This document shows, piece by piece, positions 25,687 to 35,700 of a stretch of 64,000 nt of DNA. Source of the DNA: Flavobacterium selenitireducens (lineage in GTDB: Bacteria; Bacteroidota; Bacteroidia; Flavobacteriales; Flavobacteriaceae); contig NZ_JAAVIY010000005.1 of the NCBI RefSeq assembly GCF_014748335.1, positions 124,001 to 188,000 of the forward strand, written 5' to 3'. The number at the start of each line of letters is the position of its first letter. Position 1 is the stretch's first letter. Under the pieces are notes generated by a model. The model searched no databases. It was given only the letters and a program-made list of their open reading frames with translations, and was not told the origin of the DNA. The translations under genes were made by a program, and so were the position numbers.

Positions 25687-28539
25687 ATGCCAAAAGACAC
25701 CTCCATCAAATCTGTCCTCATCATAGGATCCGGCCCAATCGTAATCGGGCAGGCCTGTGAATTCGACTATGCCGGTTCCCAATCGGCTCGCTCGATTCGC
25801 GAAGAGGGCATCGAAGTCATCCTGATCAATTCGAATCCGGCCACGATCATGACCGACCCGAGCATGGCCGACCACGTTTACCTCAAGCCGCTCACGACCA
25901 AATCGATCATCGAGATACTGAAAGCGCATCCGCAAATCGACGCGGTCCTGCCTACAATGGGCGGGCAAACGGCGCTTAACCTATGTCTCGAGGCCGAAGA
26001 AAAAGGCATTTGGGAAGATTTCAACGTAAAATTGATCGGTGTCGACATCAACGCGATCAACATTACCGAAGACCGCGAACAGTTCAAGCAATTGCTCGAG
26101 CGCATCGGCATTCCGGCTGCTCCCGCTAAAACCGCGACCTCGTTTTTGAAAGGAAAGGAAATCGCACAGGAATTCGGTTTTCCGCTCGTCATTCGTCCAT
26201 CGTTTACGCTTGGCGGAACAGGCGCAGCTTTCGTCCACAAAAAAGAAGAATTCGACGAACTTTTGACACGCGGCCTCGAAGCTTCTCCGATCCACGAAGT
26301 CTTGATCGACAAGGCCTTGTTGGGCTGGAAGGAATACGAACTCGAACTTTTGCGCGATAAGAACGACAATGTCGTGATCATCTGTTCGATCGAGAATATG
26401 GATCCGATGGGAATCCACACCGGAGATTCGATCACGGTCGCTCCGGCGATGACGCTCTCTGACGCGACGTTCCAGAAAATGCGCGATATGGCGATCAAAA
26501 TGATGCGATCGATCGGAAATTTCGCCGGCGGTTGCAACGTGCAGTTCGCCGTGTCTCCCGATGAAAAAGAAGAGATCGTCGCCATTGAAATCAACCCGCG
26601 GGTTTCGCGTTCCTCGGCTCTTGCATCAAAAGCAACGGGTTATCCGATCGCAAAAATCGCATCCAAACTTGCTTTGGGCTACAATCTCGACGAGCTCCAA
26701 AACCAAATCACCAAATCTACATCGGCACTTTTCGAACCGACGCTCGATTACGTCATCGTCAAAATCCCGCGCTGGAATTTCGACAAATTCGAAGGCGCCG
26801 ACCGAACGCTTGGCTTGCAGATGAAATCGGTAGGCGAGGTGATGGGCATCGGACGTTCGTTCCAGGAGGCGCTCCACAAAGCCACGCAATCGCTCGAAAT
26901 AAAACGCAACGGTCTCGGAGCCGATGGGAAAGGCTATAAAAATTACGAACAGATCATCGAAAAATTGACGTTCGCAAGTTGGGATCGCGTGTTTGTGATT
27001 TACGACGCGATCGCGATGGGAATTCCGCTTTCGAGAATCCATGAAATCACAAAGATCGATATGTGGTTTTTGAAGCAATACGAGGAATTGTACGCGCTCG
27101 AAAAGGAAATTTCGAATTACAAGATCGACAATCTGCCGAAGGAATTGCTTCTAGAGGCCAAACAAAAAGGTTTCGCCGACAGGCAGATCGCCCACATGAT
27201 GGGTTGTCTCGAATCCCAAGTCTACAACCTGCGCGAACAGATGGACGTCAAACGCGTCTACAAGCTCGTCGATACGTGCGCCGCGGAATTCAAGGCGAAA
27301 ACACCATATTATTATTCGACCTTCGAGGCTGAAATCCAACGTGGGGACGGAACAACTTATGTTTCCAACGAAAGCGTGGTGTCGGACAAAAAGAAAGTCG
27401 TCGTCCTGGGCTCAGGCCCGAACCGCATCGGGCAAGGGATCGAATTCGACTATTCCTGCGTTCACGGCGTTTTGGCCGCGAAAGAGTGCGGATACGAAAC
27501 GATCATGATAAACTGCAATCCGGAGACGGTTTCGACAGATTTCGACACGGCCGACAAATTGTATTTCGAACCGGTTTTCTGGGAACATATCTACGACATC
27601 ATCCGACACGAAAATCCGGTGGGCGTCATCGTCCAGCTTGGCGGACAGACCGCTTTGAAACTGGCCGAAAAGCTCGACCGTTACGGTATCAAAATCCTCG
27701 GAACAAGTTTTGACGCACTCGACCTGGCCGAAGACCGCGGACGTTTTTCGGAGCTTTTGGAGTCGCTTCACATTCCGTTCCCGAAATTCGGTGTCGCGGA
27801 ATCTGCCGAAGAAGCCTCCCAACTCGCCGACGTGCTCGACTTCCCGCTTTTGGTGCGCCCGTCTTATGTTCTCGGCGGACAGGGTATGAAGATCGTCATC
27901 AACAAACAGGAACTTGAGGAGCACGTCATCGACCTTCTCAAAAGCATTCCCGGAAATAAATTATTGCTCGACAATTATCTCGATGGGGCGATTGAAGCCG
28001 AAGCCGATGCGATTTGCGACGGAGAAGACGTATACATCATCGGGATCATGGAGCATATCGAACCGTGCGGCATACACTCGGGTGATTCCAACGCGACATT
28101 GCCTCCTTTCAACCTTGGTGAATTCGTGATGCAGCAAATCAAGGATCATACGAAGAAAATCGCCCTTGCGTTGAAAACAGTCGGATTGATCAACATTCAA
28201 TTTGCGATCAAAGACGATACGGTCTACATCATCGAAGCCAATCCGCGGGCATCGCGAACGGTTCCTTTTATCGCAAAAGCGTACGGCGAACCTTACGTGA
28301 ATTATGCGACAAAGGTGATGTTGGGCGAGAAAAAGGTCAAGGATTTTACCTTCAACCCTAAACTCAACGGATTCGCGATCAAGCAACCAGTATTCTCCTT
28401 TTCGAAATTTCACGGCGTCAACAAAGCGCTCGGGCCGGAAATGAAGTCTACCGGCGAAAGCATTTTGTTCATCGACGATTTGAAGGACGACCAATTCTAT
28501 GAGTTGTATTCGCGCCGCAAAATGTATCTGTCGAAGTAA
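25687..28539 (+). CDS. carB: Carbamoyl-phosphate synthase large subunit
   Basis: Makes carbamoyl phosphate from ammonia, bicarbonate and two ATP, for pyrimidine and arginine synthesis; the glutaminase subunit CarA is not in the window. Two tandem homologous halves are present: each starts with a Rossmann loop (IIGSGPIVIGQACEFDYAG; VLGSGPNRIGQGIEFDYS) followed by an ATP-grasp domain (RPSFTLGGTGAAFV; RPSYVLGGQGMKIV). The protein is 950 residues long against about 1070 in E. coli, and stops after the second ATP-grasp domain, at PEMKSTGESILFIDD plus about 20 residues. The C-terminal MGS-like regulatory domain is therefore missing, with no frameshifted remnant before the terminator. Confidence 0.96.
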   Translation: MPKDTSIKSVLIIGSGPIVIGQACEFDYAGSQSARSIREEGIEVILINSNPATIMTDPSMADHVYLKPLTTKSIIEILKAHPQIDAVLPTMGGQTALNLCLEAEEKGIWEDFNVKLIGVDINAINITEDREQFKQLLERIGIPAAPAKTATSFLKGKEIAQEFGFPLVIRPSFTLGGTGAAFVHKKEEFDELLTRGLEASPIHEVLIDKALLGWKEYELELLRDKNDNVVIICSIENMDPMGIHTGDSITVAPAMTLSDATFQKMRDMAIKMMRSIGNFAGGCNVQFAVSPDEKEEIVAIEINPRVSRSSALASKATGYPIAKIASKLALGYNLDELQNQITKSTSALFEPTLDYVIVKIPRWNFDKFEGADRTLGLQMKSVGEVMGIGRSFQEALHKATQSLEIKRNGLGADGKGYKNYEQIIEKLTFASWDRVFVIYDAIAMGIPLSRIHEITKIDMWFLKQYEELYALEKEISNYKIDNLPKELLLEAKQKGFADRQIAHMMGCLESQVYNLREQMDVKRVYKLVDTCAAEFKAKTPYYYSTFEAEIQRGDGTTYVSNESVVSDKKKVVVLGSGPNRIGQGIEFDYSCVHGVLAAKECGYETIMINCNPETVSTDFDTADKLYFEPVFWEHIYDIIRHENPVGVIVQLGGQTALKLAEKLDRYGIKILGTSFDALDLAEDRGRFSELLESLHIPFPKFGVAESAEEASQLADVLDFPLLVRPSYVLGGQGMKIVINKQELEEHVIDLLKSIPGNKLLLDNYLDGAIEAEADAICDGEDVYIIGIMEHIEPCGIHSGDSNATLPPFNLGEFVMQQIKDHTKKIALALKTVGLINIQFAIKDDTVYIIEANPRASRTVPFIAKAYGEPYVNYATKVMLGEKKVKDFTFNPKLNGFAIKQPVFSFSKFHGVNKALGPEMKSTGESILFIDDLKDDQFYELYSRRKMYLSK

Positions 28540-28563
28540 AAAAGCGATTTTTATATGACATAA

Positions 28564-28596
28564 AAAAGGCCCTGGTGTAGAACCGGGGCTTTTGCT
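28564..28596 (+). terminator. Terminator of carB
   Basis: AAGGCCCTGGT and ACCGGGGCTTTT form a near-perfect hairpin, then a T-rich tail. Confidence 0.75.
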
Positions 28597-28682
28597 TTAT
28601 CCCAACGTCAGTCTGCCTATTTGTCCGAAATCTTGGCGTTGCGGTCGGGATTCGTTTTTTTTGTGTAAAATCTGTATGCCAT

Positions 28683-29960
28683 ATGGAAACTACCGTAGCA
28701 AAAGCGCAATCGCAAGTATATAACGAAGTCCTTGAAATTTTGTTGGATTGGGGACTTTCCAGAGATGCGGCCCACATCGCAAACGCCATTCTGCTGCTGC
28801 TTTGCCTGGGGCTCGTATTGTTCCTGGCCGATCATCTGTTCCGAAAGATCTTGCTGTATTTCATCATCAGGGCCGTCCGGAAATCGCGGACGCGTCTCGA
28901 CGATTACTTGTTGCGCAACCGCGTCGTCAAATATTTCATGCACATTGTCACGGTGGTCGTGGCCCAACAATTCCTTCCGTTGATTTTCCTCGGTTTTCCG
29001 GGACTCATCAACGGCACGCTCAAACTTACCGACGTTTTGCTGATCGCCGCCGTCGGAATGTTTCTCAACGCCGTCCAGAGATCGCTGAGGGATTGGCTCA
29101 AATCCAAAAAAGCGTTCGAGGACAAACCGATCGACAGTTATGCCCAGGTATTGACCATCCTGATTTTTTTTGTCTGCGGCATCATGATTTTTTCGCTGCT
29201 GACGGGTCAGTCGCCTTATGCGTTCCTGATTTCGCTCGGGGCGGCTTCGGCTGTGCTGCTGTTGATTTTTAAGGACACGATCCTCGGATTCGTCGCCAGC
29301 ATCCAGGTTTCGGCCAACGACATGGTGCGCGTCGGCGATTGGGTCGAAATGCCGAAATACGGAGCCGACGGAGACGTACTGTCGATCAATTTGGCGACGG
29401 TCAAAATCCGGAATTTCGATCGCACGATTACAACGGTCCCAACCTACGCTTTTATCTCCGATTCCTTCAAGAACTGGCGCGGCATGCAGGAATCGGGCGG
29501 GCGTCGCATCAAAAGGTCGATACACCTCAAGATGAGCAGTTTTCGATTTTTGGACGCGGACGACATCGAAAAATTCAAAAAGTACCGTCTCATCCGCGAT
29601 TATATCACGCAAAGGGAAAACGAAATCGCGCAACACAACAAAAACATTGATGCCGAATCAATTTCGGTCAACATACGCAGGATGAGCAATATCGGAGTTT
29701 TCAGGGTGTATGCCGAAGCGTACCTCAAGGAGAACAAGCGTCTCCACAAAAACATGACGACGATGGTGCGCCAGCTTTCGCCTACGCCTCAGGGGCTTCC
29801 TCTCGAGATTTATTGCTTTACGAACGATATCCGTTGGGTAAATTACGAAGTCATCATCGCGGACATTTTCGATCATTTGATGACCATCGTTCCCGAGTTC
29901 GGGCTCCGGATTTTCGAAGAGCCAGCCGGGGATGACTTTCGCGACCGAGTGCCGGTTTGA
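28683..29960 (+). CDS. Mechanosensitive channel, MscS family (YbdG/MscM type)
   Basis: Inner-membrane channel of 425 residues. Five or so membrane helices lie within residues 30-205; the pore helix region is LISLGAASAVLLLIFKDTILGFVASIQV, followed by the beta domain NDMVRVGDWVEMPKYGADGDV. The insertion in the beta domain and the long C-terminal region (IRRMSNIGVFRVYAEAYLKE, LPLEIYCFTNDIRWVNYEVI) match the YbdG subgroup. It probably releases solutes on osmotic downshift. It sits alone between the carB terminator and convergent LRR genes. Confidence 0.88.
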   Translation: METTVAKAQSQVYNEVLEILLDWGLSRDAAHIANAILLLLCLGLVLFLADHLFRKILLYFIIRAVRKSRTRLDDYLLRNRVVKYFMHIVTVVVAQQFLPLIFLGFPGLINGTLKLTDVLLIAAVGMFLNAVQRSLRDWLKSKKAFEDKPIDSYAQVLTILIFFVCGIMIFSLLTGQSPYAFLISLGAASAVLLLIFKDTILGFVASIQVSANDMVRVGDWVEMPKYGADGDVLSINLATVKIRNFDRTITTVPTYAFISDSFKNWRGMQESGGRRIKRSIHLKMSSFRFLDADDIEKFKKYRLIRDYITQRENEIAQHNKNIDAESISVNIRRMSNIGVFRVYAEAYLKENKRLHKNMTTMVRQLSPTPQGLPLEIYCFTNDIRWVNYEVIIADIFDHLMTIVPEFGLRIFEEPAGDDFRDRVPV

Positions 29961-30004
29961 GTGGCCAGTATTGGCGTTGACGACCGATTCCGATAAAAGA
30001 CAAA

Positions 30005-30033
30005 CCCTGTCACTATTTCAACCAGTGACAGGG
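30005..30033. terminator. Perfect inverted repeat between convergent genes
   Basis: CCCTGTCACT and AGTGACAGGG flank a nine-base loop, giving a ten-pair stem between the convergent channel and LRR genes. T runs are weak on both sides, so it may be a terminator or an RNA-stabilising hairpin. A second, smaller hairpin (GGCGAC/GTCGCC) follows at 30057-30077. Confidence 0.55.
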
Positions 30034-30103
30034 CAATTGTTTAGGATCGACCCGTTGGCGACAAAAGGCTCGTCGCCGGGAGCATCCGAATATTGGGAAA
30101 TCG

Positions 30104-32713
30104 CTATTTCCGGGCTACTTTCTGTACCGAAACTCCACTCTCTGTCCGTATCCTCAAAAAGTACAAGCCCGTGCTTCTCGCGGATAGGTCTATCGTGCCC
30201 GAATTTAGGGATTGCTGCAGCAACCTTCCCTGAACGTCGAACAATTCAAGCGATTTTACTGGCGAATCTGATTTTATGCCGACCAGTCCCGCAGACGGGT
30301 TCGGGTAAACCGAAACACTGTCTTCTGCTGCGACGTCGGGCGTTTTGAGCGCTTCGAAAACCGTTTCGGCATCGTTGGTTTCGATAGGGAAATTGTAGTC
30401 GAAGAAGATGTTGGCCTGTTTGTTAACCGAATCTCCATTTGTGAGAGCGGAATTCGATTTGATCTTGAACAGAACATTGCCGTGTCCGCCAACCGCGGGA
30501 TCGCCTTGGGCCGGCGCAAGTTCAATCGTCTCGAAGACGAATTCGACTCGGTTTCCGGTCACGCGCGAATACGAATTATGAGACGTACTCAACAATTGGA
30601 GCGAGTTGACATCGTACAACGCGGGATCGATGTCGATGCGTACCACGACATTTTCAGCTTCCGCATTCCCGAGGTTTTCAAAGTTGACCATATAATGCAG
30701 GTAATTTCCTATCGCCGAGGGATCGACACTTTCGCCTTCAAGACAAAGGATTTCGTTCGGGTCGAACGCATTCGTGACGGTGTGATTCAATGTAAAGGCG
30801 TTGTCCGAAGGGTTTTCATCCCCGGAAACCGGATCGATGCTGGCCGAATAAGTAAGGATATCGTCAAGGTTCACAGCCGGCGTTTCCATCGGGCCGTTGA
30901 TGTTGAGCTTCACGAAGATCACGCGTACCTCGAACGGCAGCAAATTGCTGTAATTCCATTGCATTTGTCCGGCGCTTTGCACGTCCGGCGCAACCGAAAC
31001 ATTTTCGAGATCCATTACGGAGTCGTCATACTGGAACGTCACGTTGCCGGATAAAATCTGGTTGCCCTTGTTTTTGTAGACGATCTTATATTCGGTGTCG
31101 AAACCAGGGCGTGCGCGGTCGACAGGTGCAATCACGACTTCAGCGTCCGCATGGATCCCGTTTGCCGACACGCAGAAATCATGGGTGGCGACATTGTTGT
31201 TCGTATTGGTGAAAAGCGACGTCGCAGTTGTAGGAGAGAACGTGAAAAACGTCGGATTCTCCACTTGTGGCGCAACCGTAAAATTGCCAATTTGCGTATA
31301 AAAGTTATAGTTTCCGTTCGCTGTAGAAAACGTGGCTCCGGCAGTCGCTCCACCGGCAATGGCCAGTTTGATGTTCGGTTGTTGCATGTCGGAAGCGTCG
31401 CAGCCGTTGTTGTCGCCATCGAATAAAATCGAACCGGTGATCGTATTGTAATCGCCTCCCGGAGTAAAACTGCAATAGGTGCTTACCGATGCATCGGCGT
31501 AACCCAAATCGATCAATTTTTGCAGGAACAGCGCTTCTTCTCCTTCGTCGGCACAAATATATTGCAGATTTGGAATGTCGGACAGGTCGAGCGTCTGGAC
31601 GGGCATGGTCAGGAAGCCGTTCTTGAGGAAAATGGTTTCCATCGGATTGTTGCTGCAGTCAAGGTTAATAAGCTGCGATTGGGAACCGTCTATCGTGGTC
31701 AGCAAATTATTTTCGCAGATCAACGCGCCAAGTCTCGGAACGCCGGTCAAATCGAGGTTCGTGATCTGGTTGTCCTCACAAAGCAAAGCGAGCAGGTTCG
31801 GCGTGTGGCTCAGGTCGATGGTCGTCAATTGGTTGAATCCGAGGATCATGAACCGAAGTTGCGAAAGCCCCGTGAAGTCAAGCGATGCAAATTGGTTGTC
31901 CGACGCGCTGAAAGCTTCCAGAAGGGGCACGGGGCTCAGGTCGATCGACGCGAATTGGTTGTGGTAGATGTCCAATTGCTTCAAATTCGGGACAGGCGTC
32001 AAATCGACAGACGTGAAAAGATTCCCGCCAATGTTGAGGCTCTGCAGCGTGGCGTGCCCGGTCAAATCGATTGTCGTCAACTGGTTTGCGGCGCAGTCGA
32101 GGTTGGTCAAATTCACGTTAGCCGAAATATCAATGCTGGTCAGGTTATTCCCGCCGACGATCAAAATCTGCAACCCGGTCAAAGGCGATACATCGATCGC
32201 TGACAAATCATTTTGGGTGAGGTTGATCTCGTTCAGCATCGTGAAATCGGTGAGATCTATAAACGCGATCTGGTTGTTCGAACAATTCAGTTTTTGCAAT
32301 TGAGGCGCAAAAGGAATGTCGAGAGCGGTAAGTATATTGTAGCTGCAATCGAGCGTCCAGAGCGAACCAAGGAACGTGAAGTCGATCTCCGAAATCTGGT
32401 TGTGGGCGCACTTGAAATTGCGCAGGTTAGGGAAATTGTCAATGATGTCGAGGTTGGTAACACGCGGCCCTGTCCAATTGTAGGGATTGCTGATGTCCAA
32501 CCCGTAGACCGCCAGTGCTTCGCCGTAGCTTATTTCGCCGTCTGTGTTGGCGTCTATGGCGATGTTGGTTCCCATATTGTCCTGGGCGATGGCGTTCGAC
32601 GGCCCCGATTCCAGCAATTTAGCCTTCAAAACCGCGTCGGTTATGGGTATGTTTTGGGCTTTGGCGAGACCGGCCGTCAGCAATATTGAAGCAATTATGG
32701 TGATTTTTTTCAT
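30104..32713 (-). CDS. Leucine-rich-repeat T9SS surface protein (LRR1)
   Basis: Secreted 869-residue protein. Order of parts: signal peptide (to about residue 20), an EF-hand/dockerin-like segment (IDANTDGEISYGEALAV), about 15 leucine-rich repeats of 21-23 residues (residues 85-400; consensus LTNLDCAANQLTTIDL), an SdrD/carboxypeptidase-like beta domain (ITGSILFDGDNNGCDASD), a DUF11/DUF7619-like beta-sandwich region, and a type A T9SS sorting domain (VYPNPSAGLVGIKSDSPVKS to the end). It likely acts as an adhesin or surface-exposed binding protein. It is a shorter paralogue of the adjacent LRR2, 25 bases downstream of it on the same strand. Confidence 0.85.
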   Translation of the reverse strand: MKKITIIASILLTAGLAKAQNIPITDAVLKAKLLESGPSNAIAQDNMGTNIAIDANTDGEISYGEALAVYGLDISNPYNWTGPRVTNLDIIDNFPNLRNFKCAHNQISEIDFTFLGSLWTLDCSYNILTALDIPFAPQLQKLNCSNNQIAFIDLTDFTMLNEINLTQNDLSAIDVSPLTGLQILIVGGNNLTSIDISANVNLTNLDCAANQLTTIDLTGHATLQSLNIGGNLFTSVDLTPVPNLKQLDIYHNQFASIDLSPVPLLEAFSASDNQFASLDFTGLSQLRFMILGFNQLTTIDLSHTPNLLALLCEDNQITNLDLTGVPRLGALICENNLLTTIDGSQSQLINLDCSNNPMETIFLKNGFLTMPVQTLDLSDIPNLQYICADEGEEALFLQKLIDLGYADASVSTYCSFTPGGDYNTITGSILFDGDNNGCDASDMQQPNIKLAIAGGATAGATFSTANGNYNFYTQIGNFTVAPQVENPTFFTFSPTTATSLFTNTNNNVATHDFCVSANGIHADAEVVIAPVDRARPGFDTEYKIVYKNKGNQILSGNVTFQYDDSVMDLENVSVAPDVQSAGQMQWNYSNLLPFEVRVIFVKLNINGPMETPAVNLDDILTYSASIDPVSGDENPSDNAFTLNHTVTNAFDPNEILCLEGESVDPSAIGNYLHYMVNFENLGNAEAENVVVRIDIDPALYDVNSLQLLSTSHNSYSRVTGNRVEFVFETIELAPAQGDPAVGGHGNVLFKIKSNSALTNGDSVNKQANIFFDYNFPIETNDAETVFEALKTPDVAAEDSVSVYPNPSAGLVGIKSDSPVKSLELFDVQGRLLQQSLNSGTIDLSARSTGLYFLRIRTESGVSVQKVARK

Positions 32714-32738
32714 AATATCTGATTTCGATGATTGGGAA

Positions 32739-35700
32739 CTATTGTTTTACGGCTTTCACTATTTTTTCACCCGACCCGGTATGGATACGGATAAAGTAGA
32801 TTCCGGTCGCGCGTGACGAAAGATCTACGGAAGCGGCATTCTCGTCCAGTATATTCGTCTGCAAGATGCGTCCCTGGATGTCAAACACTTCGACTTTAGA
32901 GATATGGAAAGCGCTTTTGATGTTCAGTATGGATTGGGTAGGGTTAGGATAAACGCTTATCGTGTCGTCCTGGTCGACGTCCGGCGTGCCGAGCAGTTGG
33001 AACGTGGTGCGCGCGGGATCTGTGTCTATAGGGGCATTGTAGTCAAAGAAGATGCTCGCGGTATTTTCGACAATCGTACCTTCAGTCAACGTAGGCAACG
33101 TCTTGATCTTGAACAGCACGTTTCCATGACCTCCAACCGGCGGATCTCCCGCAGCGGGTGCAAGATCGATGTCCGCAAAAATAAATTCGACGACGTTGCC
33201 CTGGATGTTCGCCCTCATCGCATGTGACGCGTACAGCACCTGCAACGTACTGATGTCGAACTTCGTGGTGTCGATGACGTCCCGAATGACGACGTTGACG
33301 GCTTCGGCAGTTCCTAAATTTTCAAATTGGATGTTGTAATGCAGGTAGTTCCCAATTTGTGACGAGGAAACCACATCGCCTTCGAGACAGGTCTTGGCGT
33401 TAGGGTCATACGATCCAATCACGGTTTGGGTAAGCGTAAATTGGTTGTCAGATGGGATCTCATCTCCCGAAGCAGGCGTGATGGATGCAGCGAAAGTCAG
33501 GATGTCGCCGTTGTTCACCGGAGGCGTCTCGACCGGCGTATTGATGTTCAGCGTTAAAGTGATGCTGCGGTTCTCGAACGGCATCAGGTTGACGTAGTTC
33601 CACGATAAATTGTTTATCGCCGTATTGTCCGGAGCAGGCAAAGCGTTGACGAGGTCTGATTTCGTATCGTCGAATGCAAGGGAAACCATGCCAGAAAGCA
33701 TTTGATTGCCTTTGTTCTTATACACGATTTTATAGCGGGCGTCGAATCCAGGTCGGGCCGGTTCCAAAGGCGCGACGACTACTTCGAGGTCGGGATGGGC
33801 GCCTACCGCGGCAATGCAAAAGTTCTGGATAGCGGTATTGTTGTTGTTATTGGCGAATTCGAACGCTGCCGATGCTGGCGTAAACTGGAACCACGTCGGA
33901 TTCTCCACGTTCGGGGCAACCGTATAGTTTCCGGCGTTCGCAAAGAACGAGTATTCGCCGTTGATATTGGTAACGGTGGCGCCAGTCGTGGTGCCGTCGT
34001 TGATGTCGAATCGCACGAAAGGATTGACTTCGTCGGTAACTTCGCAACCATCGTTATCCACATCGAAAATCGCAATTCCCTCAATTGTATTGAAGTCGCC
34101 TCCAGGGGCAAACGAACAATAGGTGTTGGAAACCGTCGCATTCATTCCAAGGTCGTTGAGCGTAGTCTGGACCGCTTCGAGCTCGTCGGCATCGGCGCAA
34201 ATGTATTGGAGCGTCGGGTTACCGCTGAAATCGACGGGCGTCGTGTTGCCGTTTTTCATGAAAAGGGAAGTCAACAGGTTCATACGGCAAGTAACTTCCT
34301 GCAGCGCACCGGCGTTGTTGAGATCCAGCGTCGTCAGTTGGTTGTCCGAACAATTGAAGTATTGCAAATCCGGCATGTTACTGACATCCAAAGTCGTAGT
34401 TTGCGTTCCCATGCAAGTAAGTAAAATAAGGTTGGTAAGCGGCGCCACATCAAGATCGGGCAGCGCATTCAACGAATAGTCGAGGTGCGTCAGGGCCGTG
34501 TGTCCGGTCAGGTCAAGAGTTGTCAATTGGTTGTTGCCGCAAAACAAGATCCGGATGTTGTTCAGTCCTGCAATGTCGAGGTCAGTAAGCAAATTGGAAG
34601 AGCAGTTCAACAATTCGAGGTCGTTCATGTGGCTTACTTCAAGCGCCGCCAATTGATTTTGTGAACAGTCGAGTGATTTCAGGTTGGCCAACGTAGACAA
34701 ATCAAGGCTCGTGAGCTGGTTGAAACCGCAGCCCAGCGTCTCGAGGTTTGTCAGGCCGGAAACGTCAAGGCTAGTCAGGTTGTTTCCTTTGCATGAAAGG
34801 GATTTGAGGTTTGTCGACAATCCGCTCACATTGGAAAGCGTAAGCTCGTTGAACGAATAATCGAGCGATTCCAGACTTGTCAAGCCGCTAAGGTTGAGCG
34901 TCGTGAGTTGGTTGCTGGAACAGTTCAACGATTTGAGGTTGGTAAGGTCGAGTACGTTCAGGGTAACCAATTGGTTGTTTGAACAGGTTAGGGTTTCCAG
35001 GCTCGGAAGGTTGACCAGGTTCAGGTTCGCCAATTGATTGTAATTGTAATCCAGCGTTTTGAGGCTCACAAGGCCGGTAAGGTCGAGATTGGCAATGTGA
35101 TTATAGGCGCAGTACAATATTTCAAGATGCGTCAGGTTGCTCACATTCAGGCTCGTGAGTTGCTGGAAACTGCAGCTCAAGGATTTGAGGTTTGTCAGAT
35201 GGTTCACCTCAAGCGAGGTCAGCGTGCCCAGATCGTTGGCGATGCCATCGCAAGAAAGGGTTTCGAGGCTTGTCAATCCGGTAAGGTCAAGTTCATCCAG
35301 CAAACTCCACGAACAATTGAGGTTTTTGAGGTTTGACAGCCCGGCCACGTTCAAGTTCGTCAAATGTCCTTCCACAAGTCCATTGACGACGTAGCCGCTG
35401 CCACAAGTCAGATCTTCGAGATTGGACAAGCCCGACGCGTCAAGGCTGGTCATCGGGTTGACCGAACAGTTGAGCTTGACCAGGTTCGGCAAGTTCGTCA
35501 GGTTAAGCGACGATATTTGGTTGTACGAGCAATCCAGTTCCGTAAGCGAAGCAAGGTTGGCCAGGTTGAGCGAGGTCAGGGCTCCGGAACTGCAATGTAG
35601 TTTTTCCAGATTCGGCAAGCCGCTGAGGTTCATGCTTGTCAGACCCGTAGAAAACAACACCTTTAAATTTTCAAGCGCCGGCAGGTTCGAAAGCGTAAGG

